A stretch of 64,000 nt of DNA, taken from contig NZ_VFWX01000008.1 in NCBI RefSeq assembly GCF_006442965.1, forward strand, positions 186,001-250,000. The letters are read 5' to 3'. Position 1 is the stretch's first letter. Every line of letters begins with the position of its first letter. The position numbers and the translations under genes were made by a program. The notes under the pieces are model-generated. The model did not search any database. It had not been told where the DNA came from and saw nothing but the letters and a program-made list of their open reading frames with translations. This DNA comes from Mesorhizobium sp. CU3. Its GTDB lineage: Bacteria > Pseudomonadota > Alphaproteobacteria > Rhizobiales > Rhizobiaceae. Shown here piece after piece: positions 1 to 8,729 of the stretch.

Positions 1-175
1 ATTTCCAGCTTCGGAAGAATCAGCATGAGATCCCTCGAAAGCTGCGCCGCGATCAATTACTCGCCAATGTTACTAAAAGTTCATGCGCTGGAAATGACGT
101 CGTAATGCGCCTCTCCCTATTCTTTTCAACACGACGCCCATCAGGGCGCGACATCTTGAAAGAGGATACGAGATC

Positions 176-1714
176 ATGAAAATCTTACCCCGTACACATG
201 GACGTCTGATGGCTGCCGCTGCCTCCCTGGCTATGGCTGGGGCAATCGGCTTCGGGGCCTATGCAACCGGCACGACACCCGTTCTGGCCGATGCCGTACA
301 CGTTCAGTCGGCGCAGGTCCCTGGCTTCGCCGACCTCGTCGAGCGCGTGTCGCCGGCGGTCGTCAGCGTCAAGGTCAAGGCCAAGATCCAGCCGACCGCC
401 GATGACGGTTCCAACGATCAGAATGGCTTCGACAACCTGCCCGACAATCCGCAGCTACGCCGTTTCTTCAAGGAATTCCGCGGCTTTGGCGATCAGGGTG
501 GCGAGTTCGGCATGCATCGTTTCAACCATCGCGACCATGGCAATGGCCAGCCCCGCCCAGTCGCACAAGGGTCGGGCTTCTTCATCTCCGAAGACGGTTA
601 CCTCGTCACCAATAACCACGTCGTCTCGGAAGGCTCTGACTTCAGCGTCGTCACAAATGACGGCAAGGAATTCGACGCCAAGCTGATCGGCACCGATCCG
701 CGCACCGACCTCGCGGTGCTCAAGGTCGATGGCGGCAGCACCAAGTTCACCTATGTCGACTTCGCCGACGACTCCAAGATCCGCATCGGCGACTGGGTGG
801 TGGCGGTCGGCAATCCATTCGGCCTCGGCGGCACCGTCACCGCCGGCATCGTCTCGGCGCGCGGCCGCGACATCGGCGCCGGCCCCTATGACGACTTCAT
901 CCAGATTGATGCCCCGGTCAATCGCGGCAATTCGGGCGGCCCGACCTTTGACCTCGACGGCCAGGTGGTTGGCATCAACACCGCCATCTTCTCGCCGTCG
1001 GGCGGCAGCGTCGGCATCGCCTTCGACATCCCAGCCTCGACCGCCAAGCAGGTCGTCGATGACCTGATGAAGAACGGTTCCGTCCAGCGCGGCTGGCTCG
1101 GCGTCGAAATCCAGCCCGTCACCAAGGACATCGCGGAGTCGCTCGGCCTGAAGTCGGACAAGGGGGCGCTGGTCTCCAGCGCCCAGGATTCAGGCCCGGG
1201 CAAGAAGGCGGGCATCGTCGCCGGCGACGTCATCACCGAGGTCGACGGCAAGGATGTCGCTTCGCCGAAGGAACTCGCCCGCATGATTGGCGCCTACGCC
1301 CCGGGCAAGTCGGTCGACGTAACCGTCTGGCGCAATGGCAAGGATGAAGCGGTCAAGGTCGATCTCGGCACCCTGCCGGCCAGCGACAAGCAGGCCTCGA
1401 ACGACGATAGCCATCACCAGTCGGCACCCGGGTCCAAGGCCGATACACTTGCCGACCTCGGCCTGACTGTCACCAAGGCCGACAACGGCAAGGGCCTGGT
1501 CGTGACCGACGTCGATCCCGACAGCGCCGCCGCCGACCGCGGCATCCAGCCCGGCGACGTCATCACCTCGATCAATTCGAAACAGGTGAACACCACCGGC
1601 GATGTCAACAGGGCGATGGACGATGCGGTGAAGTCCGGCCGCAAGGTCGTGCTGATGCAGATCACACGTGACGACAGCAATCGCTTCGTTGCGGTGCCTG
1701 TCGCGCAGGGCTGA
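176..1714 (+). CDS. degP: DegP/HtrA (Do-family) periplasmic serine protease
   Basis: Periplasmic protease/chaperone that degrades misfolded envelope proteins. The 512-residue product has a signal peptide (about residues 1-40, hydrophobic core then ALA-type site at LADA). A trypsin-like domain follows with the full triad: His148 in TNNHVV, Asp178 in RTDLAV and Ser253 in GNSGGP. Two PDZ domains come after it (about 290-390 and 420-510), the usual Do layout. The ATG is preceded by AGAGGA about nine bases upstream. A Gly/Asp-rich insertion around residues 75-130 precedes the catalytic core, as in rhizobial paralogues. Rhizobia carry several Do proteases, so the exact orthologue (degP, degQ or mucD) is not settled. 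It appears monocistronic, with a hairpin downstream. Confidence 0.93.
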   Translation: MKILPRTHGRLMAAAASLAMAGAIGFGAYATGTTPVLADAVHVQSAQVPGFADLVERVSPAVVSVKVKAKIQPTADDGSNDQNGFDNLPDNPQLRRFFKEFRGFGDQGGEFGMHRFNHRDHGNGQPRPVAQGSGFFISEDGYLVTNNHVVSEGSDFSVVTNDGKEFDAKLIGTDPRTDLAVLKVDGGSTKFTYVDFADDSKIRIGDWVVAVGNPFGLGGTVTAGIVSARGRDIGAGPYDDFIQIDAPVNRGNSGGPTFDLDGQVVGINTAIFSPSGGSVGIAFDIPASTAKQVVDDLMKNGSVQRGWLGVEIQPVTKDIAESLGLKSDKGALVSSAQDSGPGKKAGIVAGDVITEVDGKDVASPKELARMIGAYAPGKSVDVTVWRNGKDEAVKVDLGTLPASDKQASNDDSHHQSAPGSKADTLADLGLTVTKADNGKGLVVTDVDPDSAAADRGIQPGDVITSINSKQVNTTGDVNRAMDDAVKSGRKVVLMQITRDDSNRFVAVPVAQG

Positions 1715-1763
1715 TCTCGCCATTCGAGACTGTGGTCCGATTTCGGAACCAGTCTGACTCATC

Positions 1764-1799
1764 GGTGTGTTGGCTCTTGCGTCCTCGAGCCAACACACC
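1764..1799. terminator. Perfect 13-bp hairpin between degP and the ClC gene
   Basis: Arms GGTGTGTTGGCTC (1764-1776) and GAGCCAACACACC (1787-1799) are perfectly complementary with a 10-base loop. It lies 50 bases after the degP stop. No T-run follows on either strand, so it may be a processing or stability hairpin rather than a classical intrinsic terminator. Confidence 0.45.
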
Positions 1800-1933
1800 A
1801 AAAGATGATGGCTGCAGGGCCGAGGAGGTGGGCCATAGTTCCCTTTCCGGGCCCTGCCCCCCATTTTGTCGCTGCCATGGCTTGATCGCCGCCTCCCCTG
1901 TGTTACGGCAGAGCTTCCCTCTTGAGGACAAAC

Positions 1934-3289
1934 ATGGCCGGCATTTCCCGAAAATATCGCATGCTGCGTCGCTCGCAGGCGATGTGGGTTTCGCGGCGCG
2001 TATGGCAGCCGCGCCTGGTCTTCTGGGCGGGCGCCATCTCGATCGGCCTGATCAGCGTGCTGTTCGCAATTCTGGCCGACCAGGCGCAGGCGCTGTTTCA
2101 TGCCGTCATCGGCACCGCCGGCGGCTGGCGCTTCTATCTGCCGTTGCTGATAACGCCGCTCGGCTTCGTGCTCTGCGCCTGGCTGGCCCATTCGTTCTTC
2201 CCGGGCTCGCAGGGCAGCGGCATCCCGCAGGCGATTGCGGCGCGTCACCTGCGGGACGACGAGGATCGTGACCATATCCTTTCGTTGCGGCTCGTCACGG
2301 GAAAGATTGCCCTCACCGTCGTCGGCCTGTTCTGCGGCGCCTCGATCGGCCGCGAGGGACCAACGGTCCAGGTTGGCGCCTCGCTGATGCTCCAGGCAGC
2401 GCGCTGGGGCGGCATGGCGCAGGCGCGGGGCCTGATCCTGGCTGGTTCGGCAGCTGGCATCGCGGCTGCTTTCAACACGCCGCTCGCAGGCATCGTCTTT
2501 GCCATCGAGGAAATGGGCCGCACCTATGAATCGCGCACCAACGGGCTGGTGCTCACGGCGGTCATCTTGGCGGGCCTGGCCTCGCTTGGGCTGCTTGGCA
2601 ATTACACCTATTTCGGCGTCGCGAAGGATACTGTGGCTTTCGCCAGCGATTGGCCGCTGGTGCTGGCCTGCGGAATCATCGGCGGTGGCGTAGGCGCGCT
2701 GTTTTCGCTGCTGGCGTTGAAGGCCATGCGCCGCATCCGCCGCTGGAATGCGTTGCAGCCGCTCTGGCGCACTTTGATAGTGGCAGGACTCTGCGGGCTG
2801 GCGGTGGCTGTCATCGGGTTTGCCTCGAGCGGCCTGACCTTCGGAACAGGCTACACCCAGGCGCGCGGCGCGATCGAAGGCACCCCGCTGCCGGCGTTCT
2901 TCTTCGTGGAGAAGTTCGCGGCCGGCCTGCTGTCGATGGTGTCGGGCATCCCAGGGGGTATCTTCGCACCGTCGCTGGCGGTGGGCGCCGGCCTGGGAAG
3001 CACACTCGGCCTGATCCTCGGCACGAGCACCAGCCTGGCCGCCCTGCTTGGCATGGCCGGCTATTTCGCCGGTGTTGTGCAGGCGCCGATGACCGCCTTC
3101 GTCATCATCCTGGAGATGACCGGCAACCACGATAATGTCATTGCGCTGATGTGCGCGGCGATGCTGGGCTACGGGACGGCCCGCCTGATTTCACACGAGC
3201 CACTCTATCATGCGATGTCCCGCGTATTCATTGCCGAGGCGATCAGGCGGCGTCGTGCGGTATCGGGAGATGCCGTCAAGGCGGTTTAA
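1934..3289 (+). CDS. ClC-family chloride channel/antiporter
   Basis: Inner-membrane chloride transporter, probably a Cl-/H+ exchanger. The family signatures are present in order: GSGIP near residue 95, GREGP with the gating glutamate, and GGIFAPSL in the second half, with a dozen or so hydrophobic helices. FAIEEMGRTY carries a glutamate in the region where bacterial exchangers have the intracellular proton glutamate. No CBS domains follow, as in short bacterial ClCs (451 residues). The ATG at 1934 is chosen because GAGGA lies six bases upstream; a TTG twelve bases earlier is in frame but has no such site. Substrate and transport mode are inferred from family. Confidence 0.9.
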   Translation: MAGISRKYRMLRRSQAMWVSRRVWQPRLVFWAGAISIGLISVLFAILADQAQALFHAVIGTAGGWRFYLPLLITPLGFVLCAWLAHSFFPGSQGSGIPQAIAARHLRDDEDRDHILSLRLVTGKIALTVVGLFCGASIGREGPTVQVGASLMLQAARWGGMAQARGLILAGSAAGIAAAFNTPLAGIVFAIEEMGRTYESRTNGLVLTAVILAGLASLGLLGNYTYFGVAKDTVAFASDWPLVLACGIIGGGVGALFSLLALKAMRRIRRWNALQPLWRTLIVAGLCGLAVAVIGFASSGLTFGTGYTQARGAIEGTPLPAFFFVEKFAAGLLSMVSGIPGGIFAPSLAVGAGLGSTLGLILGTSTSLAALLGMAGYFAGVVQAPMTAFVIILEMTGNHDNVIALMCAAMLGYGTARLISHEPLYHAMSRVFIAEAIRRRRAVSGDAVKAV

Positions 3290-3474
3290 TGGCTTCAGAT
3301 TCGCACTCCCCAATCAGGTGGCTCGAAAAGCCAAACGGACAAGATGATGGCGGCCGCCGCCAGCACTACAATCAAGAGTGCGATCTTTGCCGGATTGTCC
3401 ATTGCAGGAGCCTACGGGCTGGAATCTGAGTGACCAATCAAAAAGGCGCTAGGCTTGCAGGTGAGCGAGGGTGC

Positions 3475-4233
3475 TCACAGCGCCCATCGAAATGCCCGTC
3501 GCAGCTCCGAAGCTCCGTCCGTCTCATACCATCGTCCGTGCGAGACGATGACGCGTTCCGGATCCCAGTCGAGCATCTGACGAACCGCCAATCGCAGCGC
3601 TGTGCGGCGCCCGAAAAAGCTCAGCCGCATGTCGATAGGAGCCTTGCCGTCAGGATCGGCGGCGCCGGCGAGCTTCACGAGAAGTCTTAGAAGCCAGCTA
3701 TGAATCCGACTTGGCTCAAAATTTTCGATCAGATCGGTGAGGATTAACGTTCGGCTGCCGCGGTGAAACAGCACGGCCTCGGTCAGCATGTCTCCGCGCA
3801 CCACAAGCAGGTCGACGTCATCAGGCCAAGGCGAATGACGACCCACCAGCAAAGTATCGACATCGATACGGCGCTTCGCTCGACGTGTGAGGCCGCGCAC
3901 AGCCAGGACCTTTGCAGCGGGGACAGCAGCTTTCCAGTCGGGCACCCACCAATAGTGGAGCGAATTCGGCGCAACCAGGTAGCGGATTGGTCCCAATATC
4001 TCGATCGCCGACCGCAGCGCGGAGGAATATGCCACTGGTGAATGGAGGACCAATTCCCCGCTTCGCAGCCGAACGATCGTCATGCGTGTTGAGAAGGGGA
4101 ATTTCAGCCAGCCTAGCCCGAACCTGACCTCAGACCCGTCGACGATCCACAGATCGGGAGCCACCGGCTTCAGCACGTTGATTGGCTCATACAGATCCAG
4201 AGTGGACCTACCGTTGACGTGTCTGTGAAGCAT
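3475..4233 (-). CDS. DUF4336 family protein (metallo-beta-lactamase-like fold)
   Basis: About 252 residues beginning with the family-typical stretch LYEPINVLKPVA and DLWIVDG. The middle has PNSLHYWWVPDWKAA and the end has IVSHGRWYE, both typical of DUF4336, a family related to metallo-beta-lactamase hydrolases. No function is established for it. The start is uncertain: ATG at 4233 is used, an in-frame TTG lies six bases upstream, and neither has a clear ribosome site. It is the last gene of a minus-strand group but is separated from the upstream gene by about 30 bases, so co-transcription is possible. Confidence 0.75.
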   Translation of the reverse strand: MLHRHVNGRSTLDLYEPINVLKPVAPDLWIVDGSEVRFGLGWLKFPFSTRMTIVRLRSGELVLHSPVAYSSALRSAIEILGPIRYLVAPNSLHYWWVPDWKAAVPAAKVLAVRGLTRRAKRRIDVDTLLVGRHSPWPDDVDLLVVRGDMLTEAVLFHRGSRTLILTDLIENFEPSRIHSWLLRLLVKLAGAADPDGKAPIDMRLSFFGRRTALRLAVRQMLDWDPERVIVSHGRWYETDGASELRRAFRWAL

Positions 4234-4261
4234 TGGCAAGGCTCAGCGCTCGTTGAAGGGG

Positions 4262-4534
4262 CTACTCAGGGACGTCCGAACGAAGAGGCGCCAAAGATTG
4301 ATATGGCGCGTGGTCCTCAACTGGAAAGCGCGCGCTTTCGCGCGTCGCCAGCCATTCGCGAATAGCAAGGCGAATGACCTCCAGCCGGGTCAGTTTCATC
4401 TCGGTGGCGACAGCCGAGATAGCCATTTCGGTACCGGCATCGAAAGTCATGGTGTTTGACGTGCGCAGCATCGCCGCCGCTTCGAGATCGGCTTGACGTT
4501 CGTCCTGGCTTGAATCCTTGTTCCCTGCAGCCAA
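4262..4534 (-). CDS. Small ribbon-helix-helix-like protein
   Basis: About 90 residues. The central part (MTFDAGTEMAISAVATEMKL then TRLEVIRLAIREWL) has a short beta-strand followed by two amphipathic helices, the pattern of CopG/Arc-type DNA-binding proteins that often act as antitoxins or autoregulators. The proposed TTG start is supported by GAGGAG five bases upstream, which lies after the stop of the preceding gene. A much longer in-frame start would overlap that gene. Gene 4552-4872, just upstream on the same strand, is a possible partner, but it does not look like a known toxin. Function inferred from fold only. Confidence 0.5.
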   Translation of the reverse strand: MAAGNKDSSQDERQADLEAAAMLRTSNTMTFDAGTEMAISAVATEMKLTRLEVIRLAIREWLATRESARFPVEDHAPYQSLAPLRSDVPE

Positions 4535-4551
4535 AGGGCTCCTCGCGATCC

Positions 4552-4872
4552 TCAGTTTGGGTCGTGGCCGACCTCGGCAGTGTCGTAATCTCTCATCGAG
4601 ACGATCCAATCGTTTCTTACCGTCACAAGGACAAGGCGGGCTCCCTGCGGATAATATCTAGGCAGAGCTGCCGCCTGATCGGCCAGGACTGCGCCATTCC
4701 GGCCGCAGACCTCACCCCCGAGCAGCCAATTCTGGTGCTCGCGATCGCCCAGGACCGCGATATACTCGCCGTCGCCGGGATAGCCGATCAGGCCGATTTG
4801 TTCGTATTCCTCCAACTTGCGTATCATGGCCGTCTGACGATCAAGGACGGAACGCTTGTTAATTCCCGCCAA
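4552..4872 (-). CDS. Hypothetical protein
   Basis: Up to 106 residues from a TTG at 4872; an ATG 45 bases downstream (MIRKLEEYEQ) is an equally good start. Not recognised. The sequence has a Gly-rich loop (GYPGDGEY), a YIAVLGD strand and a basic RLVLVTVRND strand, which suggests a small alpha/beta protein. No signal peptide or membrane segment. It sits 17 bases upstream of the ribbon-helix-helix-like gene and may form a two-gene unit with it. Whether it is translated is uncertain because no strong ribosome site precedes either start. Confidence 0.4.
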   Translation of the reverse strand: MAGINKRSVLDRQTAMIRKLEEYEQIGLIGYPGDGEYIAVLGDREHQNWLLGGEVCGRNGAVLADQAAALPRYYPQGARLVLVTVRNDWIVSMRDYDTAEVGHDPN

Positions 4873-4950
4873 GTGGGGAACGGCCCGGCACCACCCCAGC
4901 CGGATGCCGGGCCGTCAGGAAGTGCCCGCGCGGTCGCACTTCCCTGAAGC

Positions 4951-5235
4951 CTAGCCGTGGTCACAGGAGCGGTCGGGCCGGTGAAGCGTTTCATTTGCAC
5001 AGGCAACCAGAGGAACCGTGGAGCCCTGTTGCCTGGCTTGCGACAACCAGACAGCACGGTTTTCCTGCGAGAGCCCCTTCATCGCCGAGCGAGCCGCGGA
5101 AGTGATCTCGAACGCCCCGCAAGATGCACATTGGAATTCGACCTTGCGGGACGTGACCTCGGCCTCCAGCGCCATTCCGGCGCAGACCGGGCAGATGCAC
5201 GGAAAGTAGCGCCTTTCGAACGACAGGACGGTCAT
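4951..5235 (-). CDS. Small protein with two CxxC motifs (zinc-ribbon-like)
   Basis: 94 residues from ATG at 5235, which has AAGGAG nine bases upstream; a longer in-frame start lacks such support. CICPVCAG near the N-terminus and FQCASCGAF about 20 residues later form a four-cysteine ribbon typical of structural zinc sites. The rest is charged and soluble. Short rhizobial proteins of this kind are common and uncharacterised. It could bind nucleic acid or protein. It lies between the small genes downstream and the anti-sigma gene upstream on the same strand. Confidence 0.55.
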   Translation of the reverse strand: MTVLSFERRYFPCICPVCAGMALEAEVTSRKVEFQCASCGAFEITSAARSAMKGLSQENRAVWLSQARQQGSTVPLVACANETLHRPDRSCDHG

Positions 5236-5381
5236 GGTGCTGGGCTCCTTTTCTGCGGGAGAGCAGCGGTTGGTCGACAACGGGGCCAATCAAAGTCGCT
5301 CCAGCGATAGGCGAATGACGGCGAGTACCATCGGTCATAAGGTGAATGCATTCGCTTCCTTTCTGATGGCATCGGTCCTGG

Positions 5382-6167
5382 CTACCCCCTTGTCTTTGGT
5401 GCAATGTTTCTGCGCGTGGCGACTTCGATCTGCTTTGCTTCCACTTCGAGCCGGTCCGGCGCGGCGGACCCCATCAAGGCGTAAGCTGTACCTCCCGATT
5501 GCCAGTAGACCGTCGGAACCCTACCGTCGGTGGCCGGGGTCGGAGGAACGGCGTCCTCGCCGTTCATGGGAGCCGCGACGAGCGTGATCCTGCCGACGCT
5601 GGGCGTGTCGGCCGTCACGACGAGGCTCTGCTGCCCATTCCAGGGCTGCACTTGGACATCCTTCACGACCCATACCGAAGGCAAAGTCGGCATGCTGACG
5701 TTGACTGCACCGACAAGCCGTTCAATTTTGTCCTGCTTCGGCTCATTACCCCTGTCGGGACCAGCATTGAGCTGCGCAACTTTCAAGGCATCTCTCGCGG
5801 CCAGTATGAAGGTCTCATCGGCCGTCTTGCCGCCTTGGCGAAGCGGCACGGTCAGCGAGTTGGCCGACCACCCAACTGCAATTAGGACGACAGCAGCGAC
5901 CTGCAGTTTCAGGGCAGCTACCAGCTTCTTGCGGCGGAACACCCGCTCCAACTGTCTTGCCTTTTCCACGGTCGCTTGCGGTGGAAACGCTCGACGCGGT
6001 TGAGCACTACGCAAAGCCTCCATGCGCTGCGCGTGTGCAAACACCTCGGCGGCCCGTTCCGGCTCCTGCGCAAGGCGCGCTTGCAGGTCGGATCGCTGCG
6101 ACGGCGAGAGCTCGCCGTCGAGGAACCGGTTGATCTCTTCGTCCGAAATCCGGCTATTCGGCCACAT
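5382..6167 (-). CDS. Anti-sigma factor (membrane-anchored) paired with the upstream ECF sigma factor
   Basis: 261 residues. The N-terminus (ISDEEINRFLDGELSPSQR) is the helical sigma-binding segment seen in anti-sigma factors, here without the HxxxCxxC zinc motif. One membrane helix follows near residues 85-110 (KLQVAAVVLIAVGW). The C-terminal half is a periplasmic domain, presumably the sensory part. The ATG at 6167 has GGGAGG five bases upstream and overlaps the end of the sigma gene by 14 bases, so the two are translationally coupled. By the general ECF model it holds the sigma factor inactive until a signal arrives. The signal is unknown. Confidence 0.8.
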   Translation of the reverse strand: MWPNSRISDEEINRFLDGELSPSQRSDLQARLAQEPERAAEVFAHAQRMEALRSAQPRRAFPPQATVEKARQLERVFRRKKLVAALKLQVAAVVLIAVGWSANSLTVPLRQGGKTADETFILAARDALKVAQLNAGPDRGNEPKQDKIERLVGAVNVSMPTLPSVWVVKDVQVQPWNGQQSLVVTADTPSVGRITLVAAPMNGEDAVPPTPATDGRVPTVYWQSGGTAYALMGSAAPDRLEVEAKQIEVATRRNIAPKTRG

Positions 6168-6699
6168 CACGGCCTCCCACAATTTTCAACGAACCCGACA
6201 CCTGGCCCCTTGCATCCTCCACGCTGTGTTTCAGCGCAAATCGGGCTCGGCTCAGGCGGGACATGACCGTCCCGCTGGGCACCCCCAGCAACTCGGCGGC
6301 TTCCGAATAGGTGAAGCCCAGTACGCCAACCAGATGAAGGATTTCCGCCTGCTCCGCCGGCATGGCAGCGAGCGCTCGTTCAACGTCGGCTAGTTCGGCG
6401 CAATGCTCTTGCGCGGGGGGCGACGTTCGATCGGAGAGATCGGCGTAAGAGGCAAGGCGCTGCCGGTCGATCGCCATGCGGCTGGCGCCAGACAAAAAGG
6501 TATTCCGGACTATTGTGATCAACCAGGGCAACAGCGGACGCGATGCATCGTAAGATTTGGCCAATGACAGGGCACGGACAAGCGCCTCCTGCACCAGATC
6601 GTCGGCATCCGAGTCATCGCGCGTCAGCACACGCGCGTAACGCCATAAATCTTCAAGATAGGGTGTGACGTCGAAGTTCACGCTCATACCGTTCCGCAT
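6154..6699 (-). CDS. ECF-type RNA polymerase sigma factor
   Basis: 181 residues (177 if the second ATG at 6687 is used). Region 2 is visible as DADDLVQEALVRAL with the following RPLLPWLITIVRNTF, and region 4 as LPAEQ-like MPAEQAEILHLVGVLGFTYSEAAELLGVPSGTVMSR-type helix-turn-helix near the C-terminus. Redirects RNA polymerase to a small regulon. Coupled to the anti-sigma gene downstream. Divergent from the cupredoxin gene at 7293, so the cupredoxin and cytochrome b561 genes are plausible targets, but no clear ECF promoter pair was found in the intervening 590 bases. Confidence 0.9.
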   Translation of the reverse strand: MRNGMSVNFDVTPYLEDLWRYARVLTRDDSDADDLVQEALVRALSLAKSYDASRPLLPWLITIVRNTFLSGASRMAIDRQRLASYADLSDRTSPPAQEHCAELADVERALAAMPAEQAEILHLVGVLGFTYSEAAELLGVPSGTVMSRLSRARFALKHSVEDARGQVSGSLKIVGGRDVAE

Positions 6700-6716
6700 G
6701 GTCTTAGCCCGGGATC

Positions 6717-6748
6717 GGCCCAGCGGTCAGGGACGCAACCGCTGGGCC
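6717..6748. repeat. Perfect 11-bp inverted repeat upstream of the ECF gene
   Basis: GGCCCAGCGGT (6717-6727) and ACCGCTGGGCC (6738-6748) with a 10-base loop lie 18 bases upstream of the ECF start. It may be a leader hairpin affecting sigma-factor expression or an operator. No T-run, so it is unlikely to be an intrinsic terminator. Confidence 0.4.
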
Positions 6749-7032
6749 TGATGGGAGCGCTTTCCTCCCGAAGTGCAGGCGTCGGATAGCCATGTGTCAT
6801 CAATGCCTGCTTCGCTCCCCAGTTCCGACAGTGGCCTCTGGAGGCAGCCGCCACAGTCGAAGCTCACCCTCAACGCTGCATCTACTGAGCTAGGCCCGAA
6901 ACTATTCCATCGCGGGAGGAAATTTCTGCTGGGGTGGTCTCGATAGCGGGACTGACGGTGGACGAAAGAGGCATCCGGCAGAAAGTCGATGACTCTACTG
7001 AACCTACGCCGCAATCTGCCCAACCAACCCTG

Positions 7033-7085
7033 TCAGTTCCGACTGAGGCGCGACCTAGAAAGTTTGAAAAGCTTCCAGGAACCCC
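7033..7085 (+). repeat. Dispersed repeat, copy A (53-bp core)
   Basis: Core matches copies at 21010-21062 and 35340-35392, in the same orientation; all three contain GAAAAGCTTCCAGGAACCCC. Similarity with copy B extends upstream to about 6950 (shared GGCATCC and CAGAAAGTCGATG). Not inside any credible gene. Confidence 0.75.
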
Positions 7086-7292
7086 GGCCGCGCCGTATTA
7101 CGGCGGTCTCAAGCCTCTCACGAAGAAGACCAAAGTCTTGCGTAAGGCAGGCGGCTCAAGTCGGTTCCCTTCGCAATGTCGAAAGCTATTGTCAGCGTCT
7201 TGTCAGGTGGCGGTTGCTAGACAGCGCCAGCGACCGATCGGACCCAAGCAGTCCGCCGCCTGTGGTCGCCGGATGGCGGTCAGGAGACTTCA

Positions 7293-7769
7293 ATGCAGTT
7301 TTTGAGAATTGGATTGGCGCTGGTTACGCTGGCAGGTTCAGCGCCCGCGTTCGCGGATTCCACTGTCAACGTCAAATTATGGGACAAGAATGGTGACATG
7401 AAGCCTGACGCCAAGATGGGCATGGGCATGCCGGCGAATATGAACATGGCGATGATGAAGATTGAAGTCGACAAGAAGACCGTACCGGCTGGAAAGGTGA
7501 CCTTCGATGTGATTAACACGTCGAAGGCTACCGTCCATGAAATGATCGTCGTGCCCGTCGCCGATCCGAAAAAGACGACGCTCCCATATGTTTCGAACGA
7601 AAACCGTGTCGATGAGGATGCGGCCGGCCATCTTGGTGAAGTCTCGGAACTTGATCCGGGCAAGACAGGGTCGCTGACGCTCAACCTCAAGCCGGGCTTC
7701 TACGCAGTCTTCTGCAATATCCCCGATCATTTCATGAACGGCATGTGGGCGACCATCAAGGTTCAATAA
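7293..7769 (+). CDS. Periplasmic cupredoxin-domain protein
   Basis: 158 residues with a signal peptide (residues 1-22, ending AFA-DS). The C-terminal part has the type-1 copper pattern: His in VHEM, then Cys, His and Met in FCNIPDHFMNGM. This predicts a blue-copper electron carrier or copper-binding protein. A Met-rich stretch (MGMGMPANMNMAMM) near residue 45-60 may also bind copper. AGGAGA five bases before the ATG supports the start. It is followed after 160 bases by a cytochrome b561 gene, so the two may form a periplasm-membrane redox pair. Related proteins are annotated as plastocyanin/azurin-like or sulfocyanin-like. Confidence 0.85.
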   Translation: MQFLRIGLALVTLAGSAPAFADSTVNVKLWDKNGDMKPDAKMGMGMPANMNMAMMKIEVDKKTVPAGKVTFDVINTSKATVHEMIVVPVADPKKTTLPYVSNENRVDEDAAGHLGEVSELDPGKTGSLTLNLKPGFYAVFCNIPDHFMNGMWATIKVQ

Positions 7770-7929
7770 CCGATACGTCGAGCGTGCCGGGCCAACCGTC
7801 TCGTCGCGCTCGGCGACGAAATCTGCAGGACCGGTGTGGCCGCGAGGTTCACGCCGTCGGCAAGTCGGAACATATTAGCAGTTGCTCGATTGTCCGGGAG
7901 CCCTGCTTTCAAACCTTGAGGAACGATCG

Positions 7930-8460
7930 ATGCGCCGCTATTCACAGTTTCTGATCGCCATTCATTGGCTCACAGCTATCCTGGTGATTGTCGCCTGGTT
8001 TACGGCCGTAGGCGGCCGTCATGCCAAAACCGATCCATCCTATGTGCACTTCACCGTCGGGCTTGCGGTACTGTTACTCGTAATTCCTCGCATTCTGGCC
8101 CGTTTGATCGGCGCGGCTTCGGATGTGGAGGTGCCTCAAAGCTATTGGATGGGCATCGCCGCTCGGCTTGGGCACACGGCGCTGTATCTATTTCTGATCG
8201 GGCTGCCCTTGAGCGGCTGGTATGCCGCTTCTCGCCTGGGTGTTGGGGTTTCTTTCTTCGGAGTAGGCTTGCCGAGCCTTGCGACGCCTACCCAGGGACC
8301 GCCGGGCATGATTGCGGAACTACACCAGACTGGCGGCACCGTGGTTCTTTGGCTGGCCGGCCTTCATGCGCTAATCGCATTTTGGCATCAATTCGTGATT
8401 AAGGACCGGACACTCGAACGTATGAACCCGCTCGCGCCACCCGTTCTGACCGAAGACTAG
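7930..8460 (+). CDS. Cytochrome b561 family protein
   Basis: 176 residues with four membrane helices. Heme-ligand histidines occur at the expected places: IHWL near residue 12, YVHF in helix 2 region, LGHTALY in helix 3 and LHALIAFWHQF in helix 4. YceJ/CybB-type proteins of this length pass electrons between quinones and periplasmic acceptors or superoxide. ATG 7930 is preceded by GAGGA; an upstream in-frame start would lack it. The location after a cupredoxin suggests a shared redox role, which is inference. Confidence 0.88.
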   Translation: MRRYSQFLIAIHWLTAILVIVAWFTAVGGRHAKTDPSYVHFTVGLAVLLLVIPRILARLIGAASDVEVPQSYWMGIAARLGHTALYLFLIGLPLSGWYAASRLGVGVSFFGVGLPSLATPTQGPPGMIAELHQTGGTVVLWLAGLHALIAFWHQFVIKDRTLERMNPLAPPVLTED

Positions 8461-8729
8461 AGCCGTATCGGCCATCGTTCTATGGACTCATAAACGAAGC
8501 CTTGCCTCCCTTGGCAGGGTTCGAGCTATTATGAATCTGGCTTGCAAGCCACCACATGCTCTCGAAAAGCTCGCTCGGGCCTCGCAAAAACATCGAGGAG
8601 GGAATCTGTACGCGGTTTGCACATCGCAGCCATGATCCGCCCGACAATTCTGATAGACTTGTCGCTCGACGTTGTCCGCCATCGGATTGACAGGTCGTTG
8701 AAAGCTCCGGCATGCGACATGACGTTTCG

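Larger units (their letters stand above)
6700..7292. other. 593-bp intergenic region between ECF sigma and cupredoxin genes
   Basis: Divergent intergenic region. It holds the 6717-6748 hairpin next to the sigma gene and copy A of a dispersed repeat (core 7033-7085). Short open frames here have no ribosome sites or recognisable products. The cupredoxin ribosome site (AGGAGA) is at the right edge. Promoters for both genes must lie here but none is convincing by eye. Confidence 0.6.

Noticed and set aside
1190-3130. A 646-codon minus-strand frame over degP and the ClC gene
   Set aside because: Antisense to two clear genes, with a composition (Arg/Gln/His-rich) typical of shadow frames.
3344-3433. 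A 29-codon frame with a hydrophobic stretch (SAIFAGLSIAGAYG)
   Set aside because: No convincing ribosome site and too short to support without expression or conservation data.
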